Shown in pieces: positions 54,406-63,609 of a stretch of DNA of 64,000 nt. The first letter of the stretch is position 1, and each line of letters starts with the position of its first letter. The stretch is from Draconibacterium mangrovi_A (lineage in GTDB: Bacteria > Bacteroidota > Bacteroidia > Bacteroidales > Prolixibacteraceae), in contig NZ_JBBIXN010000001.1 of assembly GCF_037646455.1 (NCBI RefSeq), positions 1,736,001 through 1,800,000 of the forward strand, read 5' to 3'. The notes beneath the pieces were generated by a model that saw nothing but the letters and a program-made list of their open reading frames with translations, was not told where the DNA came from and did no database searches. The position numbers and the translations under genes are program-made.

Positions 54406-55767
54406 ATGAAACAATATTATTCCATTTTAATTCTAGTGGCTTTCTTGTTGGGAGCCTGTTCAAATTCAAATCAAAAAACGGTTACACCTGCAAGCGATGA
54501 AAATCCATTGGCCTGGAGCGAAGATGCTGTAATGTACGAGGTAAATGTGCGGCAATACACATCCGAAGGTACATTTAACGCATTTGCCAAACATCTGCCG
54601 CGTTTAAAAGAGCTGGGCGTTGAGATTCTCTGGTTTATGCCAATTCATCCCATTGGTGAGGAGAACCGCAAGGGAACACTGGGGTCGTACTATTCAATTC
54701 AAGATTATACAGCTGTAAATCCCGAATTCGGGACGTTTGAAGACTTTAAAACGTTGGTAAAACAGGCGCACGACATGGGCTTTAAGGTGCTGATAGATTG
54801 TGTGGCCAATCACACCTCGTGGGACAATGTTTGGATGAGCCAGCACAAAGACTGGTACACACAGGATTCACTGGGCAATGTTTTGCCTCCTAATCCCGAT
54901 TGGAGCGATGTTGCTGATCTGAATTACAACAATCAGGAAATGCGTGCTGCCATGATCGATGCCATGGATTACTGGGTGGCAGAAGCCAATATTGACGGCT
55001 ACCGCTGCGATTATGCGGGAGGAGTGCCAACCGATTTTTGGGAAGAAGCACGTGCATCACTCGACAAAATCAAACCGGTTTTTATGCTGGCCGAAGATCA
55101 GGATCACCTCGATTTACTGGAAAAAGCATTTGATTGCAATTACGGCTGGACCATGCATCATTACATGAATGAGATTTACAGTGGCGAAAAATCGGTGGAT
55201 GACATTATGAGCTACTTCATGCAGGTAGATTCGACCTATCCTGCCGGAACTTATCCGCTGCAGTTCACTTCCAATCATGACGAAAATAGCTGGAACGGAA
55301 CAGCCTATGAACGTTTGGGCGAGGCAGTGAAAACTTTTGCAGTACTTTCGTTTACAATTCCGGGAATGCCACTGATTTACAATGGTCAGGAAGCCGGATT
55401 GAACAAGAGACTTGAGTTTTTTGAAAAGGACCAAATCGACTGGAATCGTGATCCTTCGATGACGGATCTTTACGAGCAATTGATAGATCTGAAGCAGGAA
55501 AACCCGGCACTTTGGAATGGCGAAGCCGGAACTGATATCGTTTTTTATGCTACTTCCAATCCGGAAGATTTACTTGCTTTTAAAAGAGAAAAAGATAAAA
55601 ATTCAGTTTTGGTAGTTATGAATCTATCTGAGAATAAACTCACAGGAAATGTTGATGTTGAGGCAGGAAATTACCACGAATTCTTCACCAATGAAGATAT
55701 CTCTCTGGGCATTAGTGAGGATATTACTTTGGAACCATGGAATTACTTAGTTTTTGTTGAAAATTAA
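54406..55767 (+). CDS. GH13 alpha-amylase family lipoprotein
   Basis: A 453-residue lipoprotein (signal ending LLGACSNSNQ). The GH13 barrel starts directly (MYEVNVRQYT near residue 45). Catalytic residues: VLIDCVANHTS, IDGYRCDYAGG with nucleophile Asp202, FMLAED with acid Glu230, and TSNHDENSW with His291 and Asp292. It lacks extra binding domains. Being lipidated, it is either periplasmic or surface bound; the SusG-like surface role may instead be filled by the T9SS amylase. Last gene of the plus-strand operon, 11 bp behind the neopullulanase gene and followed by a terminator. Confidence 0.9.
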   Translation: MKQYYSILILVAFLLGACSNSNQKTVTPASDENPLAWSEDAVMYEVNVRQYTSEGTFNAFAKHLPRLKELGVEILWFMPIHPIGEENRKGTLGSYYSIQDYTAVNPEFGTFEDFKTLVKQAHDMGFKVLIDCVANHTSWDNVWMSQHKDWYTQDSLGNVLPPNPDWSDVADLNYNNQEMRAAMIDAMDYWVAEANIDGYRCDYAGGVPTDFWEEARASLDKIKPVFMLAEDQDHLDLLEKAFDCNYGWTMHHYMNEIYSGEKSVDDIMSYFMQVDSTYPAGTYPLQFTSNHDENSWNGTAYERLGEAVKTFAVLSFTIPGMPLIYNGQEAGLNKRLEFFEKDQIDWNRDPSMTDLYEQLIDLKQENPALWNGEAGTDIVFYATSNPEDLLAFKREKDKNSVLVVMNLSENKLTGNVDVEAGNYHEFFTNEDISLGISEDITLEPWNYLVFVEN

Positions 55768-55884
55768 AAAAATGAACTCACTTTAAACCTTTTTTTAAAA
55801 CCTTTGTTTTTAATAACAAGAATAAATACTCACCATATAGATGGTTTGGTTTTTGGTTTAGTTTAGGTTTAGGTTGATTTGAGA

Positions 55885-55918
55885 AAAGGTTGGTAGCTAT
55901 ACCAGCCTTTCTTTTTTT
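55885..55918. terminator. Terminator at the end of the GH13 operon
   Basis: An 11-bp stem (55885-55895 with 55900-55910, one G-T pair) around a four-base loop is followed by seven T bases. It lies between convergent genes; just upstream is a G/T-rich low-complexity stretch (55840-55880). Confidence 0.85.
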
Positions 55919-55921
55919 GCA

Positions 55922-56491
55922 TTATTTCAAACCAAGTTTCTTTTTCTCCAGCAGCATTTCAATCGATTTCTTTATTCGGCGTTCGCGTGTTTCTGTGCGT
56001 TTGGCCATTTTTATCCAAATGAGATATTGCTTTTTGTGCGATTTTGGGAGTTCTTCAAAAAACTTTGCGGCTTGCGGATATTTCTTTAAGGCTGCTTCAA
56101 AATCTTCGGGAACGGTCAGATCAATTTTTGACGGAACGATCACTTTATCCCAGTTGCCGTTTTGTTTGGCGGCTTCTACCAGTTTTAATCCGGATAGCTG
56201 CATTCTGCCGAATTTCATCAACTCCGCAATGCGTTTTTTGTTCGATTCCGACCAGAGGCTGTTTTCTTTGCGAGGGGAGAATTTGCGGGCGTAACTGTCA
56301 TCATCCAGCTTTTTTATAAGGCTATCGATCCAACCATAGCAGAGCGCTGTTTTTACTGAATCTTCGTAAGCAACGCCCTGTTTACCGGTGTGCTTCTTAT
56401 AATACACCAGCCACAATTCGGTTTCTTTATTATGGTTCTCACGCAGCCAGTTTTCCCAATCTCTATCGGTTTCAAAATACCTGGTATTCAT
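55922..56491 (-). CDS. YdeI/OmpD-associated family protein
   Basis: A 189-residue soluble protein. The pattern RDWENWLRENH, ELWLVYYKKHTGK, ALCYGWIDS, then ARKFSPRKENSLWS and NKKRI is that of the YdeI/OmdA family; a C-terminal OmdA block (SHKKQYLIWI, then KRTETRERRI) completes it. Members are linked to antimicrobial peptide or bacteriocin protection in some bacteria, but the molecular activity is unknown. Single gene between terminators on both sides. Confidence 0.88.
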   Translation of the reverse strand: MNTRYFETDRDWENWLRENHNKETELWLVYYKKHTGKQGVAYEDSVKTALCYGWIDSLIKKLDDDSYARKFSPRKENSLWSESNKKRIAELMKFGRMQLSGLKLVEAAKQNGNWDKVIVPSKIDLTVPEDFEAALKKYPQAAKFFEELPKSHKKQYLIWIKMAKRTETRERRIKKSIEMLLEKKKLGLK

Positions 56492-56514
56492 AATGTACCA
56501 AGTTACTAAAAATA

Positions 56515-56543
56515 CACCCGCATTTCATAAGGGAAAGCGGGTG
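56515..56543 (-). terminator. Terminator after the M56 peptidase gene
   Basis: CACCCGC at 56515-56521 pairs with GCGGGTG at 56537-56543, extended inward by TTTC/GAAA with one bulged base; A/T-rich flanks lie on both sides. Confidence 0.7.
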
Positions 56544-56567
56544 AGTAAAATAAGATAGTTTTCTGTT

Positions 56568-58262
56568 CTATTTAAATTCTACGGGTAGCAGGTATTTTAC
56601 CGGAACCGCTTTCCCGCGTTGTTTGCCGGGCGTCCAGTCGGGCATTTCGTTGGCAATAGCATAAGCACCTTTTGCGGCTGCGTCATTGTCGTTTTCAACA
56701 ACCTTAATATCTGTCACTTTCCCTTTGCCATTCACGGTAAATGCCACTTTTGCCTTCCCTTTTATTCCTTTTCCCTCGGCCAGTTTTTGCTGCATTTTTG
56801 CAATGTAGTTGTGCATCGCTTCAAAGCCGCCGGGGTATTTTGGCATGTCTTCAACAATATAAAATACCTCAGTTTCTCCTGGTTGATCGTCTAAAATATT
56901 CATCTTTTTCCCATTCACGTTTACCGTCTTAATTTCTGATTTAGATGGTGGCGGTGGCGGTGGGACTTCTCCGTTTGCCGGTTTTGCATTTTCTTTTGAC
57001 GGAGGTGGCGGCGGAGGTGGCGGAAGTAATTGTTCACCAGAATAAGCTTTGTTGTATAGCACCTGAACGGCATCTTCCATGACGTATTTCCGGGTAAAGG
57101 CACCATTATTTTCTGTACCCGAAATAAGGTCAGAATAACTAACAACCTTGGTTTTCTTTCCTACAAAAGAAAGTACAATGTCTGAATTTTCGCTTACTTC
57201 CAAAGCGAATGTACCGTCGAGGTCAACCACTGTGCCTACTGTTCCTCCTTTTATTACTACTGATGTTCCGGGTAATGGCTCGCCTTCTTCGTCAAAGACA
57301 ATTCCGGCAATTTTAACGGTCTTGTCAGCTTTCAGCAGCGTCGCAGTTTCAGTTGATGTTTCCTCTGCTTGCCCTTTTGAGCGGTATTCCGGCTCGGCAA
57401 AAGCAAAAAGCAACAGCGCAAGAACAGGCAATGCCCATACAAATTTCAGCCCCTTTAGCGGGGAAGTTTTCTTTTTCGTCATCATTTTTAATCGATTTGT
57501 GCTAAGAGCAAAGTTCAGGTTGTTGGTAATTCCAATAATCTGCATGCCCATCAGCTGGTTTACTAATAAAGCCTGGTAGCGAGCCACAGTGTGTCCCTGC
57601 GCAAGAACACCTTTGTCGGCCAGGTACTCATGGTTTTGTTTAATTGATCGTTCAAAGAGCCAAATAAATGGATTGAACCAAAAGATGACTGTTAACAGTT
57701 CTATAAAAAGCAGGTCGAACCAGTGATTCTCACGAATGTGCACTTTTTCGTGAGCCAGAATTTCCGGCAGGTCGTCCTGTGTATGAAACTTCGGATTGAT
57801 AAATATGACATTGAAGAACGAGAAGGGCAGACCGTATTTTTCGTTCTCGATAATGCGAACACCGTTAAATGATTTTATCCGGTGCCTGATCATTAATGCG
57901 AATAATACTCCTGTTTGTATGAGTAATCGCAACAGAAATATTGAGGCTCCGGTAATGTATACAATCAGCAAGGCATGCTGCCAGCTAAATGTTGCTGTCG
58001 TTTCGTCGGAACCTGCAAAAACCGGGATGTTTTTAAACGTGTCGGAAATGGTTTGAATAGCGGGTTTTGAAGCATTTGTTTCCACCAGTACCTCGTAACG
58101 GACTGGAATAAACGGAAGTACAATAGCCAGCAGCAGCGAACCAATCAGAAACCAGCGATTAGCCGAATGAAAAGTTTCGTGCCTCAGGAAAAACCAATAT
58201 ACCATGTAAAAAAGGGCAATTCCTCCTGATGCATTTAGCAAATAGATTAGAAGCGTTTCCAT
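56568..58262 (-). CDS. M56 (BlaR1-like) metallopeptidase with TonB-type C-terminus
   Basis: A 564-residue membrane sensor-protease. Hydrophobic segments at about 5-25, 35-52, 96-125 and 275-293 bracket the cytoplasmic zinc site HEKVH (His171, Glu172, His175) in LAHEKVHIRENHWFD. A carboxypeptidase-regulatory-like domain (about 315-375, GEPLPGTSVVIKGGTVGT), proline runs (about 405-440) and a TonB_C-like domain (about 465-564) follow outside the membrane. BlaR1-type proteins inactivate BlaI on signal. It overlaps blaI by 16 bp, so they are translated together. Confidence 0.9.
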   Translation of the reverse strand: METLLIYLLNASGGIALFYMVYWFFLRHETFHSANRWFLIGSLLLAIVLPFIPVRYEVLVETNASKPAIQTISDTFKNIPVFAGSDETTATFSWQHALLIVYITGASIFLLRLLIQTGVLFALMIRHRIKSFNGVRIIENEKYGLPFSFFNVIFINPKFHTQDDLPEILAHEKVHIRENHWFDLLFIELLTVIFWFNPFIWLFERSIKQNHEYLADKGVLAQGHTVARYQALLVNQLMGMQIIGITNNLNFALSTNRLKMMTKKKTSPLKGLKFVWALPVLALLLFAFAEPEYRSKGQAEETSTETATLLKADKTVKIAGIVFDEEGEPLPGTSVVIKGGTVGTVVDLDGTFALEVSENSDIVLSFVGKKTKVVSYSDLISGTENNGAFTRKYVMEDAVQVLYNKAYSGEQLLPPPPPPPPSKENAKPANGEVPPPPPPSKSEIKTVNVNGKKMNILDDQPGETEVFYIVEDMPKYPGGFEAMHNYIAKMQQKLAEGKGIKGKAKVAFTVNGKGKVTDIKVVENDNDAAAKGAYAIANEMPDWTPGKQRGKAVPVKYLLPVEFK

Positions 58263-58642
58263 GGTTTTTGTTCCTTTGTACGTTTTAATTCTGCTTCAGT
58301 TATCTTCAAAATTTGTTCCAGTTCTTCAACACTCAGGTTGTTTTCGCGGGCAAAAAAGGTGGCCATTTTTGGGAATGAGCCGTTAAAATAATTTTTGACC
58401 AGCGAGGTGAACTGAAAACCGGTGTATTCTTTTTTAGAAACCAGCGGCGAAAAAAGGTTAACGTTACCCACCTTCCGGCTTTTAACAAATTCTTTTTTTT
58501 CGAGCACCTTTAATACGGTGGCTACCGTAGTATAGGCCGGACGTGGTTCATCAAATCCATCTACCACATCTTTTACAACTCCTTCATTCAAATCCCAAAG
58601 AATTTGCATGACTTGCTCTTCGGCTTTTGTTAACTGCTTCAT
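58247..58642 (-). CDS. BlaI/MecI/CopY family repressor
   Basis: A 131-residue winged-helix repressor. LTKAEEQVMQILWDL opens the domain, and RPAYTTVATVLKVLEKKEFV is the recognition helix region that in BlaI binds TACTA-type dyads. The C-terminal part mediates dimerisation. Its last 16 bp overlap the M56 gene, and two matching operators lie 40-110 bp upstream. It probably represses its own operon until the M56 protease is activated; the inducing signal is unknown and no beta-lactamase gene is adjacent. Confidence 0.93.
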   Translation of the reverse strand: MKQLTKAEEQVMQILWDLNEGVVKDVVDGFDEPRPAYTTVATVLKVLEKKEFVKSRKVGNVNLFSPLVSKKEYTGFQFTSLVKNYFNGSFPKMATFFARENNLSVEELEQILKITEAELKRTKEQKPWKRF

Positions 58643-58683
58643 TTATGATTTTTCTTTGTTCAAAAATTCTATTTAAAACTTCC

Positions 58684-58699
58684 TACTACAAAAATAGTA
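58684..58699. promoter_or_regulatory. BlaI-type operator, proximal site
   Basis: TACTA at 58684-58688 pairs with TAGTA at 58695-58699, 6 bp apart, 42 bp upstream of the blaI start. It shares both halves with the second site. Confidence 0.75.
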
Positions 58700-58737
58700 T
58701 TTAAAAATTAGAATTAAAACTATTTTAATAAAATAAA

Positions 58738-58753
58738 TACTATAAATATAGTA
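58738..58753. promoter_or_regulatory. BlaI-type operator, distal site
   Basis: TACTATA and TATAGTA form a near-perfect 16-bp palindrome with two central A bases, 54 bp upstream of the proximal site. A weaker half site (ACTATTTTAATA) lies between. Confidence 0.78.
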
Positions 58754-58772
58754 AAGATTAATAGGTAATAAA

Positions 58773-58799
58773 AAAACCACCTGAAAATCAGATGGTTTT
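58773..58799 (-). terminator. Terminator after the 58823 lipoprotein gene
   Basis: A 12-bp stem with one mismatch (58773-58784 with 58788-58799) and a three-base loop, A-rich on the plus strand and T-rich for minus-strand transcription. Confidence 0.75.
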
Positions 58800-58822
58800 G
58801 ATCTATTTGTTTTGATCTTTAA

Positions 58823-59515
58823 TTATGGCCAAACAATGTCGACCGAAGAAATTGAGATTTCTTCGATATTGTATAGTAAGCTATTTCCCGCATCCGGTTC
58901 GAAGGAATATGCAAGGATTTCAACTTTATATGTTTTACCGCTTTCAGGTATTTGTGAAACTGGCCAGAATTCGTAAATGGTTTGCGCATTGTTCAAAAGA
59001 TCTCCCGTGAATAAAACCTCAAAGTTTTCATCTGCTAAACGAACTTGATAAGCATCGGCTTCGGCTACCAACTGCCATTCAATACGAACTTTGTTGTTAT
59101 TGGCATAAACGGTATCAATGGTTGCAAAATCGATGTCGTTGAAGCTTGCTGATTCGACAAATTCATGCTCAATACCCTCGTTCTCTACAGTAAAGTAAAA
59201 TGTGCCCAATTCGGGAACTGATGGGGTGAAATCGCCAATTGTGGGTAAGTGGCTGTAAAAATTAGTTTGAGGAATTGGAGAAAGTGTTAATGTTTCTCCC
59301 TCGGGAAGTGTCACCGAAGCTGAACTCATGGGTTGATTGGCGTATACGTAAAAAGCTCTTGCATAAACGGCGTCATCGTTAAGTTGTCTTTTCAAGACGA
59401 TAACTTCGCCATTTCCGTCAAAATTGTCATTTTCTGTGTCGTCTTTACACGACGCAAGTCCTGCAACAATAAATAACAGGATAAATAATTTTCCAATTTT
59501 CTGAAGTGTAATCAT
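58823..59515 (-). CDS. Hypothetical lipoprotein with fibronectin-like end
   Basis: A 230-residue lipoprotein (signal ending VAGLASCKDD). The mature protein is acidic and beta-rich. The last about 100 residues have a fibronectin-III-like pattern (VRIEWQLVAEADAYQVRL, then YKVEILAYS). I recognise no catalytic motif and no specific family. It is monocistronic, ended by a terminator and upstream of the BlaI operator region. Expected location is the periplasmic side of a membrane or the surface. Confidence 0.65.
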   Translation of the reverse strand: MITLQKIGKLFILLFIVAGLASCKDDTENDNFDGNGEVIVLKRQLNDDAVYARAFYVYANQPMSSASVTLPEGETLTLSPIPQTNFYSHLPTIGDFTPSVPELGTFYFTVENEGIEHEFVESASFNDIDFATIDTVYANNNKVRIEWQLVAEADAYQVRLADENFEVLFTGDLLNNAQTIYEFWPVSQIPESGKTYKVEILAYSFEPDAGNSLLYNIEEISISSVDIVWP

Positions 59516-59730
59516 TTGATTGAGTTTAAATTCCGTTACTAAAATAAGTAAGATTTACTTACTTTCTGTCTCTTTGTGTACTATTGATGCTAAAAGTTTA
59601 AATTGGTTGCGTGCAGCATCTAAAAATTATAAACGAAAAATCAGAGTAAATCATACGCACAGCGAAAGAATTGTATCAAAATTTGCTGAGAGAATTGTTT
59701 GAAAATATTCTTCAGGAGTTGTTGAGGTAG

Positions 59731-62700
59731 CTAGTTTCTAGTGTCTTCCAGAATTTCTTTTAAGATGTAGTCGGCGGTTTCAATGTTGGGGACATTCGGG
59801 AAGGTTAAGGTGAGTTTTCCGTTCGATTCTTTCATTTTACCCCGGGTTTTACCTTTATGAATGTGCTGAACTACTTTCATAAACATTTCCGACTGGTAGA
59901 ATGCCGATTTTTGGTCGGAAACAAAATAGCAGATCATTTTCTTGTTCTTCAGGATCATCTTCTCCATGCTTAAATCGATGGCCTTCCAGCGTAATGGAAG
60001 AACATCGAGCAATTCGCGACTTTCAGCAGGTAGTTTTCCAAACCGATCCATCAATCCTTTTCTAAACGCATCGAGTTCCTGCTCGTTCTCGATGTTATCC
60101 AACTCACGGTAAAGCAGCATGCGTTCCGAGTTTCCGGGAATATAGCTCGAAGGGAAGAGCAATTCCATATCGGTATCTATCGTACAATCGTTCACATATT
60201 TTACATTCAGGAAGACCTGCGATTGCTGCTTGTCTTCTTCCTCGAACAAATCTTTAAACTCATCCTGTTTCAGTTCCTGGATGGCTTCATTTAGAATCCG
60301 GTGATAAGTTTCGAAACCAATGTCGGCAATAAATCCGCTTTGCTCGGCACCCAGCATGTTTCCCGCTCCACGTATGTCGAGGTCCTGCATGGCGATGTTA
60401 AAACCGCTTCCCAGTTCCGAGAACTGCTCAATGGCCTGTATGCGTCTTCGCGCTTCGGCACTTACCGATGAAAGCGGCGGGGTGATGAGGTAACAAAATG
60501 CCTTTTTATTCGACCGGCCAACACGTCCGCGCAACTGATGCAGGTCGCTCAAACCAAAGTTTTGTGCCTGGTTAATGATGATGGTGTTCGCATTCGGAAT
60601 ATCGAGCCCCGATTCAATAATGGTAGTGGCGATCAGCACATCGTACTTTCCGTTAATAAAATCGAGCATCACTTTTTCAAGTTTGGGCCCATCCATTTGC
60701 CCATGGCCAACTGCAGTTTTTACACCCGGAACAATGCGTTTGACAGTGTCCTCCACTTCGTAGATATTTTGTACCCGGTTGTGGATAAAGAATACCTGTC
60801 CATTGCGGTCGATTTCGTAAAGAATAGCTTCTTTGATGATCTGCTCGTTAAAACCGTGTGCTTCGGTAACAATCGGGTAGCGGTTGGGCGGCGGTGTTTG
60901 AATGATCGACAGGTCGCGTGCTCCCATCAGCGAAAACTGCAATGTGCGTGGAATTGGAGTTGCTGTTAAAGTCAGTGTATCCACATTAACTTTAAACTGT
61001 TTGAGCTTTTCCTTTACCGACACGCCGAATTTTTGTTCCTCGTCGATGATCAGCAGCCCAAGATCGTTGAATTTTACGTCTTTGCTCACCAAGCGATGAG
61101 TTCCAATAATAATATCCACTTTACCATCGGTAACTTCGCGAAGTGTTTGTTTAACTTCGGCCGTTGATTTTAAGCGACTAACGTATTCAATACGCACCGG
61201 AAAGTCGGCTAAACGTTCTGAAAAAGTTTTGTAGTGTTGCAGCGCCAGAATAGTGGTTGGCACCAAAACGGCCACTTGTTTACTGTCGGCCACGGCTTTA
61301 AAAGCTGCGCGAATCGCAATTTCGGTTTTCCCAAAACCTACGTCGCCGCACACGAGTCGGTCCATGGGCATGGTTCGTTCCATGTCGCTCTTCACGGCAG
61401 TTGTTGCTTTTTCCTGGTCAGGTGTATCTTCGTAGATAAAAGAGGCTTCCAATTCGGTCTGCAGGTACGAATCGGGTGTAAAAGCATACCCTTTTTCGGC
61501 TCGTCGTTTGGCATACAGGGCGATCAGTTCTTTGGCAATGTCCTTCACCTTCGATTTGGTGCGGTTTTTCATTTTCTGCCAGGCAGCCGTTCCCAGTTTG
61601 TTGATGTTGGGTTCGCTGCCATCCTTACCCTTGTATTTCGAAATGCGGTGCAGCGAATGAATACTCACCAGCAGCGAGTCGTTGTCGCGGTACACCAGAC
61701 GGATGGCTTCCTGCATTTTACCGTTGACTTCGGTTTTCGCGAGCCCGGCAAATTTCCCGATCCCGTGATCGATATGTACCACATAATCGCCTGGGTGCAA
61801 TTTATTCAGTTCTTTTAATGAAATGGCTTCACGCTGTGCTTTCCGGCTTTTTAGTTTGAAACGGTGGTAACGCTCAAAAATCTGGTGATCGGTGTAAACA
61901 CAGGTTTTTGTCTCGTGATCGATAAATCCTTCGTGCAAAATAAAATTCACCGGCGTGAAATTCACATTTACATCCGTATCTTTAAAAATGGATTGCAGAC
62001 GCTCGATCTGCTTTTCCTGGTTGGAAAGGATCAAAATCCGGTAGCCGCTTTTCTGGTGCTCCTTCAGGTTTTCGGCCAACAACTCGAAATTCTTATTGAA
62101 AACCGGTTGCGGCGAAGTTGAGAACTCAAAACGTTCGGTAGCTTCAAAAGTGAGGTCGAAACCAAAATCAAAAAGGCTAAGACCGTTTAACTGTTTTTGC
62201 AGATTGTTAGCGGTGATCATAAGATCAGCTATATTTTCCTCTTCGCGAGCCAGCAGGGTTTGTCGGTGGATCTCCGAAATCCGGTCGATGAATTGATTCA
62301 GATTATTGCCCAGCCAAATGCTTTGCTCACCAATAAATTCAGCCAGTGATATTCGTTGTCCCTCAACATTATTGTTTTGGATATTCGGAACAATTGTGAT
62401 GGAATTTAAATTTGATTTCGACAATTGGTTTTCGATGTCGAAGCTGCGGATCGAGTCAATTTCATTTCCGAAAAAATCGATGCGATAGGGATCTTCGTGC
62501 GAAAAAGAAAAAACGTCAACAATACTTCCCCGCACTGAAAATTGCCCCGGTTCGTAGACAAAATCCATGCGTTCGAAACCGTATTCATACAAAAATTCAT
62601 TAATGAATTCAATGGAAAGTTTGTCGCCGGTTTTTACCTGCAAAGTATTGCTTTCTAGGCTTTCGTTCGAAATTACTTTTTCAATCAGTGCTTCGGGATA

Positions 62701-63072
62701 ACTGATTACCAAATATGGTTTGTCAGCGTTTGAAAGCACATTGAGGACTTCGGTGCGTTGTACTACATTTTCCTGTTCGGGCTGATCGTACTGGATAGAA
62801 CGTTTGTAAGAAGCCGGAAAGAATAAGGTATCGTTACCAAAACCGAGGTTGTTCAGATCGTCGTAGAAATAGGCCGCTTCTTCACGATCATTGAGCAGCA
62901 TTACAAAGTTTTTACCGGCCTTTTTAAATAGCTTTGAAAGTAAAATAGTTTTGGAAGAGCCAATAAGCCCATGCAGGTGAAGCTTTTCACCCGGGGGGGT
63001 ATTGAGTTTTTTAGCTACCTGCTCGAGCCTCTTATACCCCTCGAAATATTTCAGAAACGATGTGGTTTCCAA
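59731..63072 (-). CDS. mfd: Transcription-repair coupling factor
   Basis: A 1113-residue ATP-driven DNA translocase that removes stalled RNA polymerase and recruits UvrA. Domains in order: UvrB-like N-terminus (about 1-330); RNA polymerase interaction domain (GDYVVHIDHGIGKFAGL near 430); helicase core with Walker A GDVGFGKTEIA (about 575), DEEQ box (about 677) and SAT-like TATPIPRTL; a GRVGRS motif; and the C-terminal TRCF domain that binds the N-terminus. All canonical motifs are intact and the length is typical. The start at 63072 follows a palindromic terminator. Confidence 0.97.
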   Translation of the reverse strand: METTSFLKYFEGYKRLEQVAKKLNTPPGEKLHLHGLIGSSKTILLSKLFKKAGKNFVMLLNDREEAAYFYDDLNNLGFGNDTLFFPASYKRSIQYDQPEQENVVQRTEVLNVLSNADKPYLVISYPEALIEKVISNESLESNTLQVKTGDKLSIEFINEFLYEYGFERMDFVYEPGQFSVRGSIVDVFSFSHEDPYRIDFFGNEIDSIRSFDIENQLSKSNLNSITIVPNIQNNNVEGQRISLAEFIGEQSIWLGNNLNQFIDRISEIHRQTLLAREEENIADLMITANNLQKQLNGLSLFDFGFDLTFEATERFEFSTSPQPVFNKNFELLAENLKEHQKSGYRILILSNQEKQIERLQSIFKDTDVNVNFTPVNFILHEGFIDHETKTCVYTDHQIFERYHRFKLKSRKAQREAISLKELNKLHPGDYVVHIDHGIGKFAGLAKTEVNGKMQEAIRLVYRDNDSLLVSIHSLHRISKYKGKDGSEPNINKLGTAAWQKMKNRTKSKVKDIAKELIALYAKRRAEKGYAFTPDSYLQTELEASFIYEDTPDQEKATTAVKSDMERTMPMDRLVCGDVGFGKTEIAIRAAFKAVADSKQVAVLVPTTILALQHYKTFSERLADFPVRIEYVSRLKSTAEVKQTLREVTDGKVDIIIGTHRLVSKDVKFNDLGLLIIDEEQKFGVSVKEKLKQFKVNVDTLTLTATPIPRTLQFSLMGARDLSIIQTPPPNRYPIVTEAHGFNEQIIKEAILYEIDRNGQVFFIHNRVQNIYEVEDTVKRIVPGVKTAVGHGQMDGPKLEKVMLDFINGKYDVLIATTIIESGLDIPNANTIIINQAQNFGLSDLHQLRGRVGRSNKKAFCYLITPPLSSVSAEARRRIQAIEQFSELGSGFNIAMQDLDIRGAGNMLGAEQSGFIADIGFETYHRILNEAIQELKQDEFKDLFEEEDKQQSQVFLNVKYVNDCTIDTDMELLFPSSYIPGNSERMLLYRELDNIENEQELDAFRKGLMDRFGKLPAESRELLDVLPLRWKAIDLSMEKMILKNKKMICYFVSDQKSAFYQSEMFMKVVQHIHKGKTRGKMKESNGKLTLTFPNVPNIETADYILKEILEDTRN

Positions 63073-63124
63073 AAATCAGAATTTTGGGCAAAGATAGGTT
63101 TTACAAAAAATTAGTGCATAAAAA

Positions 63125-63144
63125 AAGGAGCAAATTTGCTCCTT
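63125..63144 (-). terminator. Palindromic terminator between 63150 gene and mfd
   Basis: The 20-bp perfect palindrome begins AAGGAGC and ends GCTCCTT, with six A bases on its left that become a T run for minus-strand transcription. Confidence 0.85.
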
Positions 63145-63149
63145 CATTC

Positions 63150-63572
63150 TTATTTGTCTTTATGTTTGTTTGGCTTGAAATGATATAACAGCGTAAGACT
63201 TCCATTGCTAGTCAGAATGGCTAACTTATCGGTCATAACTTCTTCCATTTCATCCCCATAAACATTTTCACGCATTGTAACGCTAAGAAATACAACGGGA
63301 TTAGCGTATTCCATAATTGGATTTTCCGGATCAATTTTAAACTGGACTTTACGAATGTAATTTCCAATAGGTGTAATCTTTATGTTCTCGATTCCGGAAT
63401 TTAAAGTGAACACGGTGTCTTTAGATACTTTCCCATTTTCATCTTCAATTGTAGATGTCAGATAAATATCAATTTCGTAGTTTATAATTTTTTCAGTTTG
63501 CGCAAAACTTTTAGGAACAGACAAAATCATCAACAAAAGGACCAAAAGTCCAATAAATCTTAATTTTTTCAT
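63150..63572 (-). CDS. Small secreted protein of unknown function
   Basis: A 140-residue protein. The Met at 63572 (MKKLRFIG) is chosen, as it opens a signal peptide ending KSFAQ; the upstream frame to 63602 adds ten residues. The mature part is beta-rich with no cysteine and no motif that I recognise. It is separated by about 37 bp from the peroxiredoxin gene, so the two may share a transcript. Function unknown. Confidence 0.6.
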   Translation of the reverse strand: MKKLRFIGLLVLLLMILSVPKSFAQTEKIINYEIDIYLTSTIEDENGKVSKDTVFTLNSGIENIKITPIGNYIRKVQFKIDPENPIMEYANPVVFLSVTMRENVYGDEMEEVMTDKLAILTSNGSLTLLYHFKPNKHKDK

Positions 63573-63609
63573 AATGAGAAATTTAACGGGTTTGCAAATC
63601 AATTACAAA

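Noticed and set aside
56950..57035. Possible frameshift at the proline runs of the M56 gene
   Set aside because: The frame stays open across both runs and continues into a good TonB_C-like domain; such linkers are normal in TonB-type proteins.
61234..61818. 194-codon plus-strand frame
   Set aside because: Antisense to the helicase region of mfd, where all motifs are intact.
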